DNA of 64,000 nt, taken from contig NZ_FOVZ01000002.1 in NCBI RefSeq assembly GCF_900115295.1, positions 806,001 to 870,000 on the forward strand. The letters run 5' to 3'. Below, piece by piece: positions 10,180-18,275 of this stretch. Within the stretch, counting starts at the first letter, position 1. Every line of letters begins with the position of its first letter. The translations under genes were made by a program, and so were the position numbers. Below the pieces are notes generated by a model. That model did not search any database, had not been told where the DNA came from, and worked only from the letters and a program-made list of their open reading frames with translations. This stretch comes from Sphingomonas sp. OK281 (GTDB lineage Bacteria > Pseudomonadota > Alphaproteobacteria > Sphingomonadales > Sphingomonadaceae).

Positions 10180-11607
10180 TCAGCGTGCCGAGCTCGGCCC
10201 TGCACCGCGCGCAGGACCACGACCGCCGCCACCAGCCGGACGACCGCCGCCCTGACCACCAGGACGACCACCGCCCTGCGGCCGACCGCCGCCGCCCTGA
10301 CCGCCGCCACCCTGGCCACCACGGCTAGCACCCGCATAGTTACGCCCGGTCGTCCCGGTAGCCCGCGGCGAATGCGTCGCGCGCGGACGGGCCGGATCGC
10401 GCGGACGGTCGATCCGGACCTCGGGATCGGCACCCATCGTCTTCACGCGCGTCTGCTTGATCTGGTTCGACAGGTTAACGAAATCGTCCGGCAGCGACCG
10501 GACCTGAACCTTCTGGCGCGTGATCCGCTCGATATCGCGCAGGTAGGCCTTCTCGTCATCCGCGCAGAAGGCGACGGCGATGCCGCTCGCGCCCGCACGC
10601 GCGGTACGGCCGATGCGGTGGACATACTGCTCCGCGACGTTCGGCAGCTCGAAGTTGATGACGTGTGAAACGCCCGAGACGTCGATGCCGCGTGCGGCGA
10701 TGTCGGTCGCGATCAGGACCTTGACCTTGCCCTGCTTGAACTCGCCGAGGGCCCGCTCGCGCTGTCCCTGGCTCTTGTTGCCGTGGATCGCGTTCGAGGC
10801 GATTCCGTTGCCCGCGAGCAGCTTCACGACGCGGTCTGCGCCATGCTTGGTACGCGTGAACACGAGCGCGCGGTCGATCGCCGGATCGGCCAGCGTGATC
10901 GTCAGCAGCGCCTGCTTCTCCGACTGGTTGCAGAAGGTGACATACTGGTCGACGCGCTCGGCCGTCGTCGCGGCCGGCTTCACCGACACCGTCTTCGGAT
11001 CGAGCAGGAACTGGCTGGCCAGCTCGCGGATCGCGACCGGCATCGTCGCCGAGAAGAACAGCGTCTGGCGCTTCTTCGGCAGCATGCGGACGATCTTCTT
11101 CAGCGCGTGGATGAAGCCGAGGTCCATCATCTGGTCGGCTTCGTCGAGCACGAGGATCTCGATCATCGACAGGTTGACGAAGCCTTGCTCGATCAGATCG
11201 ATCAGGCGGCCCGGCGTGGCGACGAGGATGTCGACGCCGCGGCTCATGTCCTGGCGGTTCTTGTTGATGCTGGTGCCGCCGAACACGGTCGTCACCGACA
11301 TCTTGCTAAACTGACCGTACGCGCGGGCGCTGTCTGCAATCTGGCTTGCCAGCTCACGGGTAGGTGCAAGCACCAGCATGCGGCAATGCGTCGGCAGGAC
11401 ACGCTTCTGGTTTTCGGTCAGGCGCTGGATCGACGGCAGCACGAATGCGGCGGTCTTGCCGGTGCCGGTCTGCGCGATGCCGAGCAGATCGCCGCCTTCG
11501 AGCAGGATCGGGATCGACTGGGCCTGGATCGGCGTCGGCTCGGTATAGCCCTTGGCTTCGAGCGCACGGACGAGCGGCTCGGCAAGGCCGAGGTTTGCAA
11601 ATGACAT
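10180..11607 (-). CDS. DEAD-box ATP-dependent RNA helicase (RhlE-like)
   Basis: This RNA helicase probably acts in ribosome assembly or RNA turnover. It has 475 residues. The Q motif and start are SFANLGLAEPLVRALEAKGY, motif I is AQTGTGKT, Ib is PTRELASQI, motif II is VLDEADQMMD, motif III is SATMP, and motif VI is HRIGRTARAG. The tail from about residue 395 is low-complexity Gly/Arg/Gln (GGQGGGGQGGGGRPQGGG), typical of RNA-binding tails of RhlE proteins and likely disordered. The start at ATG 11605-11607 gives MSFANLGL, which fits the family; the 13 extra upstream codons do not. Confidence 0.93.
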   Translation of the reverse strand: MSFANLGLAEPLVRALEAKGYTEPTPIQAQSIPILLEGGDLLGIAQTGTGKTAAFVLPSIQRLTENQKRVLPTHCRMLVLAPTRELASQIADSARAYGQFSKMSVTTVFGGTSINKNRQDMSRGVDILVATPGRLIDLIEQGFVNLSMIEILVLDEADQMMDLGFIHALKKIVRMLPKKRQTLFFSATMPVAIRELASQFLLDPKTVSVKPAATTAERVDQYVTFCNQSEKQALLTITLADPAIDRALVFTRTKHGADRVVKLLAGNGIASNAIHGNKSQGQRERALGEFKQGKVKVLIATDIAARGIDVSGVSHVINFELPNVAEQYVHRIGRTARAGASGIAVAFCADDEKAYLRDIERITRQKVQVRSLPDDFVNLSNQIKQTRVKTMGADPEVRIDRPRDPARPRATHSPRATGTTGRNYAGASRGGQGGGGQGGGGRPQGGGRPGGQGGGRPAGGGGRGPARGAGPSSAR

Positions 11608-11817
11608 GGAGAGTCTCTCAAATAGATGCCGGGCTCGCGAATCCACACAAGGACGCGCGAGGGGCGGTGGTGTTTTGACACCCCGCGTGAAAAGGGAAGC
11701 CCGTTGGAAACGACCGAGGCGGAGCTAAGACCGGCTAGGGTCCAATCACGCTGCATTACGCCTCGATGGAGCGCATCTGCAGCAAAGCGCGCGAAAAGTC
11801 AAATTTCGTGCGTCGGG

Positions 11818-12564
11818 TCAGATCCGCGTCTGATTTAGATGCAGATACCGCTCGTTGAACTCCGCCGTGTCGCGCAAGCCGGGCCAGTCGATGACACTGA
11901 CCTGGCGTTTTTTCCGCGCGATCAGTCCCGCGGCTTCGAGCGACTTCAGCACGCGGTTTACATGGACCGGAGTCAGACCAAGCGCGTCGCCGAGCTGTTC
12001 TTGGGTCATGGGTAGTTCATAGGCCATGTCGTCGCCTGCCGACGTCCTGAACCGCACGGAAAATTCGCAAAGCAGGTGTGCGAGACGCGTCCGCGCATTA
12101 CGACGTCCGATGTTCAGCAGCCACTCCCGGTGGATCGACGCTTCGACCAGCGCATCGACCCACAGCGTCTGGCCGGCAGCGGGGCAGGTTGCAACCAGTT
12201 CGCGCAGGGCGGTGATCGGAATTTCGGCCAGGGTCAACCGGGTCAGCGCCTGGATGTCGTGATCGGATTCTTCCAGAAACAGGTTCTGAAGATCGACGAA
12301 CTCGCCCGGCATTATGATCGACACGATTTCCCGCTCGCCGTTAGGTGTCAGTTTCTGGCGATAGGCCAGGCCTTCGACGATGAAGGCGCACCGTGTCGGA
12401 TGCTGCCCTTCGCGCAGCATGTACGTCGATGGCTCGATGGTTCGCACCTTGAACGGCAGCGCCGCGATTTTGGCGCGGTCCTCCGCCTGCATCGTCACGC
12501 GCGACGCGAACTTTCGAACCAACTGATTACTTACTGTGGAGATATCCACGCGCACGCTCCGCAT
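11818..12564 (-). CDS. Crp/Fnr family transcriptional regulator
   Basis: A DNA-binding regulator of about 248 residues. The N-terminal part is a cyclic-nucleotide-binding-like beta barrel (about 50-130: YMLREGQHPTRCAFIVEGLAY ... IMPGEFVDLQNLF). The C-terminal part is a winged helix (TQEQLGDALGLTPVHVNRVLKSLEAAGLIARK). No N-terminal Fnr-type cysteine cluster is visible, so an oxygen-sensing iron-sulfur role is unlikely; the ligand is unknown. The start is uncertain: ATG 12562-12564 has no clear SD, while the GTG at 12547-12549 has GGAG 8 nt upstream. It stands alone and no target is evident. Confidence 0.9.
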   Translation of the reverse strand: MRSVRVDISTVSNQLVRKFASRVTMQAEDRAKIAALPFKVRTIEPSTYMLREGQHPTRCAFIVEGLAYRQKLTPNGEREIVSIIMPGEFVDLQNLFLEESDHDIQALTRLTLAEIPITALRELVATCPAAGQTLWVDALVEASIHREWLLNIGRRNARTRLAHLLCEFSVRFRTSAGDDMAYELPMTQEQLGDALGLTPVHVNRVLKSLEAAGLIARKKRQVSVIDWPGLRDTAEFNERYLHLNQTRI

Positions 12565-12712
12565 CCCGGGCAGGAGCAATCCCCTCGCTGTCACCCCCAT
12601 CGGGATAGCGCGTCGGAACGGGCACGGCCTTATCCCAGGATGGAGCGCCCCGACAAAACCCATGTTATTGTCGAGAGTTGCGCCGCGCAGGCTGCCGATG
12701 GCTAAAAATCGA

Positions 12713-12955
12713 TCAGGAATCGGGATCGCCAGGATCGTCCGTCGTTACCGCGACGGAGAGCAAGATCGTTCCCATTTCGTCGCGAACCGCGACGCGCAAA
12801 TGTCCCCCGTTCGATACCAAATGGGGATTGTCGCGCAGATAGTCGCCGGCAAATATTACCGCCTGAATACGCGCCGCGTCAGCGTCGGCTAGTTCCGTTC
12901 CCTCCTCGTCGACGTAGCGTTCGTGGTTGTCGATATCGAAGAAGTATCTGGGCAT
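12713..12955 (-). CDS. DUF6894 family small protein
   Basis: An 80-residue acidic cytoplasmic protein. It starts MPRYFFDIDNHERYVDEEGT and continues ADAARIQAVIFAGDYLRD and LRVAVRDEMGTILLSVAV, which matches the pattern of the DUF6894 family, common and of unknown function in alphaproteobacteria, especially rhizobia and sphingomonads. It is complete. It lies upstream of the Crp/Fnr gene on the same strand but 148 nt apart, so co-transcription is uncertain. Confidence 0.8.
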   Translation of the reverse strand: MPRYFFDIDNHERYVDEEGTELADADAARIQAVIFAGDYLRDNPHLVSNGGHLRVAVRDEMGTILLSVAVTTDDPGDPDS

Positions 12956-13142
12956 GCTGGATATCCTCGATCTGGGGGCATGATCGATCTTACCGTCAAG
13001 CGAGGCACGCCGCTCTTACTAAAATCAGGTCCGACGAAGTTATGCAGGCTGGATGTTTGGGGCGCTGCCTCCCTCACGTCAGTGCTCGACTTCGATCGAG
13101 ACAAAGGCGTAGGAGTCGGAAAACATCGAGAGGATCCGCCCC

Positions 13143-14162
13143 ATGAAACTGGCCAGTCTGAAGCAGCCCGACGCTATCCGCGGGCGAGACGGCAAGCTCG
13201 TCGTCGTCTCCAACGACCTCGCCTGGTATGCCGATGCGAGCCACATCGCGCCGACGCTGCAGGCCGCGCTCGACGACTGGGACCGGTTGTCGCTCGACCT
13301 CCAGAACCTGGCGACCGATCTCGAGCACGAGATGATCCCGATGCGACGCTTCCACGAGCATGACGCCGAGTCGCCCTTGCCGCGCGCATATCAATGGGCG
13401 GATGGCTCGGCATACGTGAATCATGTTGCGCTAGTGCGACAGGCGCGCGCCGCGGAGATGCCCGACAGCTTCTGGCACGATCCGTTGATGTACCAGGGCG
13501 GCTCGGACGGGTTCCTCGGGCCCCGCGATCCGATCCCGCTCGCTGACGAGTCCTGGGGTTGCGACATGGAGGCCGAGGTCGTCGTCGTAACCGGCGACGT
13601 CCCGCTCGGCGCGAGTCGCGACGAGGCGCTGGCGGCGATCCTGCTGGTCGGGCTGACCAACGACGTGTCCTTGCGCAACCTGATCCCCGGCGAACTCGGC
13701 AAGGGCTTCGGCTTCTTCCAGTCGAAGCCGGCCAGCGCGTTCTCGCCCGTCTTCGTCACGCCCGATTCGCTCGGCGACTGGTGGAAGGACGGCAAGCTGC
13801 ACCGCAAGCTGATGGTCGACCTCAACGGCCAGCCGCTCGGTCGCGCCGAGGCGGGCGAAGACATGACGTTCGATTTCGGCACGCTGGTCGCGCACGCCGC
13901 CAAGACCCGGAAGCTCGGCGCGGGAACGATCGTCGGCTCCGGCACCGTCTCGAACCGCGGCCCCGATGGTGGCCCGGGCAAATCGGTTGCCGAGGGCGGC
14001 GTCGGCTATTCCTGTCTCGCCGAAGTGAGGACGATCGAGACGATTCAGGGCGGCAAGCCCGTCACGCCGTTCCTCAAGCAGGGTGATGTCGTCCGTATCT
14101 GGGCGGAAGACGACAAGCGCCACCCGATCTTCGGCGTGATCGAACAGACCGTCGGCGGCTGA
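13143..14162 (+). CDS. Fumarylacetoacetate hydrolase (FAH) family protein
   Basis: A 339-residue member of the FAH superfamily, metal-dependent enzymes that cleave carbon-carbon bonds or isomerise and decarboxylate dicarbonyl acids in aromatic catabolism. The C-terminal fold shows the metal ligand segment DMEAEVVVVTGD and then LVGLTNDVSLRNLIPGEL, the active-site region of the superfamily, plus TFDFGTLVAHAAKTRKLG and GTIVGSGTVSNRG. The long N-terminal region (about 1-120) contains FHEHDAESPLPRAYQWADGS. No tyrosine-catabolism genes are adjacent, so the exact substrate cannot be named. It may be transcribed with the bkd genes 133 nt downstream, but that gap holds an inverted repeat (GAGGGGGAG 14171-14179 with CTCCCCCTC 14213-14221). 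Confidence 0.9.
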   Translation: MKLASLKQPDAIRGRDGKLVVVSNDLAWYADASHIAPTLQAALDDWDRLSLDLQNLATDLEHEMIPMRRFHEHDAESPLPRAYQWADGSAYVNHVALVRQARAAEMPDSFWHDPLMYQGGSDGFLGPRDPIPLADESWGCDMEAEVVVVTGDVPLGASRDEALAAILLVGLTNDVSLRNLIPGELGKGFGFFQSKPASAFSPVFVTPDSLGDWWKDGKLHRKLMVDLNGQPLGRAEAGEDMTFDFGTLVAHAAKTRKLGAGTIVGSGTVSNRGPDGGPGKSVAEGGVGYSCLAEVRTIETIQGGKPVTPFLKQGDVVRIWAEDDKRHPIFGVIEQTVGG

Positions 14163-14295
14163 ATTCCGCCGAGGGGGAGAAAAAATCCGCGCGGCACAGC
14201 GTGAATGCGCAACTCCCCCTCGCAATCTGCGTTGAAATTTAATAACAAGCCTCGGTAAGAGTGTTCCGCGGTCACAGCGGCCTCATGGAGATGGA

Positions 14296-15591
14296 ATGAC
14301 GATGGCAAGCGAGCACCCGCGCGCCAATTTGCAGCCACTTACGCTGCATATCCCCGAGCCGAAGTTCCGCCCCGGCGACGCGGTGGACTTCGCCGAAGTC
14401 GACGTGCCGCCCGCCGGCCAGGCGCGCCGCCCCGACACCGCGGACAAGGCGTCCGACTTCATCGATCTCGCCTACACGCTGGTCCGCGTGCTCGACGACG
14501 ACGGCAGTGCGGTCGGCCCCTGGGATCCCAAGCTTTCGCCTGACGTGATGCGCCGCATGCTGCGCAGCATGGCGCTGCTCCGCGCGTTCGACGAACGGAT
14601 GTTCCGTGCCCAGCGGCAGGGCAAGACCAGCTTCTACATGAAGGCGCTCGGCGAGGAGGCGGTCGCCGTCGCGGCGGCCTATGCGCTCGATTACGAGGAC
14701 ATGTGCTTCCCCTCGTACCGCCAGCAGGGGCTGCTGATCGCACGGGGCTGGAGCCTCGTCGACATGATGAACCAGATCTATTCGAACACGGCCGATAGGC
14801 TCGGCGGCAAGCAGCTGCCGATCATGTACTCGGTCAAGGAAGCCGGGTTCTTCTCGATCTCGGGCAACCTCACGACGCAATATCCGCAGGCGGTCGGCTG
14901 GGCGATGGCGTCCGCCGCCAAGGGCGACACGCGGATCGCCGCGACCTGGTGCGGCGAGGGCTCGACCGCCGAAGGCGACTTCCACTCGGCTTGCACGTTC
15001 GCCGCGGTCTACCGAGCGCCGGTGATCTTCAACGTCGTCAACAACCAGTGGGCCATCTCCAGCTTCTCCGGGTTCGCCGGCGCCGAGGCAACGACCTTCG
15101 CCGCGCGCGCGGTCGGCTACGGCATCGCCGGGCTGCGGGTCGACGGCAACGACGCGCTGGCAGTCTACGCCGCGACCGAATGGGCTGCCGAGCGCGCGCG
15201 TACCAACCAGGGCCCGACGCTGATCGAGCACTTCACCTACCGCGCGGAAGGCCATTCGACCTCCGACGATCCCGGCCAGTATCGCAGCGAGGGCGAACCC
15301 AATGCCTGGCCGCTCGGCGACCCGATCAAGCGCCTGAAGGACCACCTCATCGCGATCGGCGAATGGGACGACGAGCGTCATGCAGCACAGGACAAGGAGC
15401 TCGCCGAGCAGGTCAAGGCTGCGCAGAAGGAAGCCGAGAAGAACGGCATTCTCGGCCACGGCCTGCACCAGCCGCTCGAATCGCTGTTCGACGGCGTGTT
15501 CGAGGAATTGCCGTGGCATCTGAAGGAGCAGCGTCAGCAGATGCTCGACGAAGAAACGGCCAGCGGCCGTCCATGGGATCGCAAGGCATGA
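14296..15591 (+). CDS. bkdA1: Branched-chain 2-oxoacid dehydrogenase E1 component, alpha subunit
   Basis: This thiamine-diphosphate-dependent subunit of the BCKDH complex decarboxylates the 2-oxoacids of Val, Leu and Ile. The 431 residues match the long BCKDH E1alpha type: KTSFYMKALGEEAVAVAAAY, FPSYRQQGLLIARG, the ThDP-binding WCGEGSTAEGDFHSA...NNQWAIS, and YRAEGHSTSDDPGQYRS, the phosphorylation-loop region with HSTSDD. Start ATG 14296 has GGAG upstream; a second ATG two codons on is possible. The stop overlaps the next start (ATGA). It is the first gene of the operon E1alpha-E1beta-E2. Confidence 0.95.
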   Translation: MTMASEHPRANLQPLTLHIPEPKFRPGDAVDFAEVDVPPAGQARRPDTADKASDFIDLAYTLVRVLDDDGSAVGPWDPKLSPDVMRRMLRSMALLRAFDERMFRAQRQGKTSFYMKALGEEAVAVAAAYALDYEDMCFPSYRQQGLLIARGWSLVDMMNQIYSNTADRLGGKQLPIMYSVKEAGFFSISGNLTTQYPQAVGWAMASAAKGDTRIAATWCGEGSTAEGDFHSACTFAAVYRAPVIFNVVNNQWAISSFSGFAGAEATTFAARAVGYGIAGLRVDGNDALAVYAATEWAAERARTNQGPTLIEHFTYRAEGHSTSDDPGQYRSEGEPNAWPLGDPIKRLKDHLIAIGEWDDERHAAQDKELAEQVKAAQKEAEKNGILGHGLHQPLESLFDGVFEELPWHLKEQRQQMLDEETASGRPWDRKA

Positions 15592-16655
15592 GCGACATGA
15601 TCGAGACACCCGAGTCGGAAGCAACGGACGCCGAACCCACCACCCGCATGAACATGATCCAGGCGATCAACTCCGCCATGGACATCATGATGGAGCGCGA
15701 CCCCGACGTAATCGTCATGGGCGAGGACGTCGGTTATTTCGGCGGCGTCTTCCGCGCGACCGCCGGGCTCCAGGCCAAGCATGGCAAGACGCGCGTGTTC
15801 GACACCCCGATCACCGAATGCGGCATCATCGGCGTCGCGGTCGGCATGGGCGCGTACGGCTTGCGCCCCGTCCCCGAGATCCAGTTCGCGGATTACATCT
15901 ATCCCGCGCTCGACCAACTCGTCTCCGAAGCCGCACGCCTGCGCTACCGTTCCGCCGGTGAGTTCACCTCGCCGATCACGGTCCGCTCGCCCTTCGGCGG
16001 CGGCATCTTCGGCGGCCAGACGCACAGCCAGTCGCCGGAGGGGCTCTTCACGCACATGTCCGGCATCAAGACGGTCATTCCGTCGACGCCCTATGACGCC
16101 AAGGGCCTGTTGATCGCCGCGATCGAGGATAACGATCCGACGCTCTTCTTCGAACCCAAGCGCATCTACAACGGCCCGTTCGACGGCTATTGGGATCGCC
16201 CGTCGCAGAACTGGTCGAAGCATCCCGCGGGCGAAGTCCCGACCGGCTATTACAAGATCGAGCTCGGCAAGGCGAAGATCGTCCGCGCGGGCGAGGCGCT
16301 CACGATCCTCGCCTACGGCACGATGGTCCATGTCTGCGCGGCCGTGGTCGCCGAAGCCGGGATCGACGCCGAGATCGTCGACCTGCGTACGCTCGTGCCG
16401 CTCGACATCGAGACGATCGAGGCGTCGGTGAAGAAGACCGGTCGCTGCATGATCGTCCACGAGGCGACACGCACCAGCGGCTTCGGCGCGGAGCTGTCGG
16501 CGATCGTCCAGGAACGCTGTTTCTACCATCTCGAGGCGCCGATCGAGCGCGTGACCGGGTTCGACACCCCGTACCCGCACAGCCTCGAATGGGCCTATTT
16601 CCCGGGGCCGGTTCGCATCGGCGAAGCCCTGAAAAAGATCATGAAGGACGCATAA
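15588..16655 (+). CDS. bkdA2: Branched-chain 2-oxoacid dehydrogenase E1 component, beta subunit
   Basis: This subunit partners E1alpha to form the alpha2beta2 decarboxylase of BCKDH. It has 355 residues. Characteristic stretches are MNMIQAINSAMDIMMERDP, VIVMGEDVGYFGGVFRAT, VFDTPITECGIIGVAVGMG, EIQFADYIYPALDQL and ITVRSPFGGGIFGGQTHSQS. ATG 15588-15590 overlaps the E1alpha stop as ATGA, so translation is probably coupled; the longer in-frame extension upstream merely overlaps E1alpha. Its stop overlaps the E2 start as TAATG. Confidence 0.95.
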   Translation: MSDMIETPESEATDAEPTTRMNMIQAINSAMDIMMERDPDVIVMGEDVGYFGGVFRATAGLQAKHGKTRVFDTPITECGIIGVAVGMGAYGLRPVPEIQFADYIYPALDQLVSEAARLRYRSAGEFTSPITVRSPFGGGIFGGQTHSQSPEGLFTHMSGIKTVIPSTPYDAKGLLIAAIEDNDPTLFFEPKRIYNGPFDGYWDRPSQNWSKHPAGEVPTGYYKIELGKAKIVRAGEALTILAYGTMVHVCAAVVAEAGIDAEIVDLRTLVPLDIETIEASVKKTGRCMIVHEATRTSGFGAELSAIVQERCFYHLEAPIERVTGFDTPYPHSLEWAYFPGPVRIGEALKKIMKDA

Positions 16656-18034
16656 TGGCCCGCTTCACCTTCAAGCTGCCGGACATCGGCGAAGGCATCT
16701 CCGAGGCCGAGATCGTCGCGTGGCACGTCGCCATCGGCGACCGCGTCGAGGAGGATTCGCCGATTGCCGACATGATGACCGACAAGGCGACCGTCGAGAT
16801 GGAGTCGCCGGTGACGGGAATCGTCGTCGAACTCGCGGGCGAAGTCGGCGACCAGGTCTCGATCGGCGCCGCGCTGGTGGTGATCGAGACGGATGCGGTC
16901 GACGCCGCGGAAGACGTCGTCGCTGCGCCGCTGACGACGGCCCAGACTGAAACCGCCGAGCAATACGAAGCCGAAAACCCCGGTGTCGAAGAAGTGGTCG
17001 AGGCAACTCCCTCTCCCCTCCGGGGAGAGGGTCGGGGTGAGGGGCAGCCCCAGGCGGAAACGCCGGCAACTGCCCCAACCCCTCACCCCAGCCCTCTCCC
17101 CGCCGGGGAGAGGGAGCAGAAGGCGAGCGCCGCCCCCACAGGCAACGCGGCGCAGCAGCCCCACGCGCTCGCATCGCCCGCAGTCCGCGCCCGCGCGCGC
17201 GACCTCGGCATCGACCTTGCCTCGGTAAAAACCGACTCAGACCGAGTCCGCCACGCCGACCTCGACGCCTATCTCCGCTACGGCTCGGGCGAAGGCTACC
17301 ACCCCCCGCACGCATCGCGCGCCCGCGAAGACCAGCCCATCAAGGTCATCGGCATGCGTCGCCGCATCGCCGAGAACATGGCCGCCTCGAAGCGCGCGAT
17401 CCCGCACTTCACCTATGTCGACGAGATCGACGTTACCGCCCTCGAAGCGATGCGCGCCGACCTCAACGCCAACCGCGGCGGCCGCCCCAAGCTGACGATG
17501 CTGCCGCTGATGATCGTCGCGATCTGCAAGACGATTCCCGACTTCCCGATGCTCAACGCGCGCTACGACGACGAGGCCGGCGTGGTCACGCGCCACGGCG
17601 CCATCCACCTCGGCATGGCAGCGCAGACCGACGCCGGGCTCACCGTCCCCGTGATCCGCGACGCCCAGGACCGCAACGTCTGGCAGCTCGCAACCGAGAT
17701 TACGCGCCTCGCCGAAGCCGCGCGCGCCGGCAAGCTCGCCCCCAACGAAATGGGCGGCGGCACGATCACCGTAACCTCGCTCGGCCCGCTCGGCGGCATC
17801 GCCACGACCCCGGTCATCAACCGCCCCGAAGTCGCGATCATCGGCCCCAACAAGATCGTCGAGCGGCCGATATTCCGTTCTGATGGAAGAGGGGGCGACG
17901 AGGTCGTCCGCGCCAAGCTGATGAACCTGTCTATCAGCTGCGACCACCGCGTCGTCGACGGCTGGGACGCTGCCAGCTTCGTCCAGGGGCTCAAGAAATA
18001 CCTCGAAACCCCGGTCCTCCTTTTCGCGGACTGA
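16655..18034 (+). CDS. bkdB: Branched-chain 2-oxoacid dehydrogenase E2 (dihydrolipoamide acyltransferase)
   Basis: The E2 core transfers the acyl group from E1 to CoA through a swinging lipoyl arm. It has 459 residues: a lipoyl domain (about 1-80) with lipoyl lysine Lys44 in MTDKATVEM; a linker; a peripheral subunit-binding domain (about 168-205: ASPAVRARARDLGIDLASVK); and a catalytic domain (about 228-459) ending in SCDHRVVDGWDAASF, with the catalytic HxxxDG. Oddly, the first linker (about residues 119-154) is encoded by a palindromic repeat that stays in frame and gives PSPLRGEGRGEG...PSPLPAGERE. No dedicated E3 gene is next to it, so a lipoamide dehydrogenase from elsewhere must be used. 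Confidence 0.95.
   Translation: MARFTFKLPDIGEGISEAEIVAWHVAIGDRVEEDSPIADMMTDKATVEMESPVTGIVVELAGEVGDQVSIGAALVVIETDAVDAAEDVVAAPLTTAQTETAEQYEAENPGVEEVVEATPSPLRGEGRGEGQPQAETPATAPTPHPSPLPAGEREQKASAAPTGNAAQQPHALASPAVRARARDLGIDLASVKTDSDRVRHADLDAYLRYGSGEGYHPPHASRAREDQPIKVIGMRRRIAENMAASKRAIPHFTYVDEIDVTALEAMRADLNANRGGRPKLTMLPLMIVAICKTIPDFPMLNARYDDEAGVVTRHGAIHLGMAAQTDAGLTVPVIRDAQDRNVWQLATEITRLAEAARAGKLAPNEMGGGTITVTSLGPLGGIATTPVINRPEVAIIGPNKIVERPIFRSDGRGGDEVVRAKLMNLSISCDHRVVDGWDAASFVQGLKKYLETPVLLFAD
17009..17114. repeat. Palindromic repeat inside the bkdB coding sequence
   Basis: Arms CCCTCTCCCCTCCGGGGAGA and CTCTCCCCGCCGGGGAGAGG are each palindromic, and the inner arms GGTCGGGGTGAGGGG and CCCCTCACCCC pair. 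This is the same plan as the intergenic elements at 2765, 5571 and 7452, but it is embedded in frame in the linker of E2. The resulting peptide is Pro/Gly/Glu/Arg rich and falls where flexible sequence is tolerated. Confidence 0.9.
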
Positions 18035-18275
18035 CGTCGCCCCACCCGCGATCGCGCTCGTGGTGCGCGATCGCCGGGTTTACCGTCGATCCGGACCAAT
18101 CTGACGCGAACCTCAACCGTCTCGGACGCAGACCTGCGTGACGCACGGAACCTTGCGCGCATAGTCGTGCGGCAAGCCTAGCTATCCAGTCAGGACTCTG
18201 TCGCAGATCGCCGTGCCGTAAAGTCGGGCGGCGATCGGTGTGTTCCCGTGCGTATCCTCATTCAGGAGACCCGAG

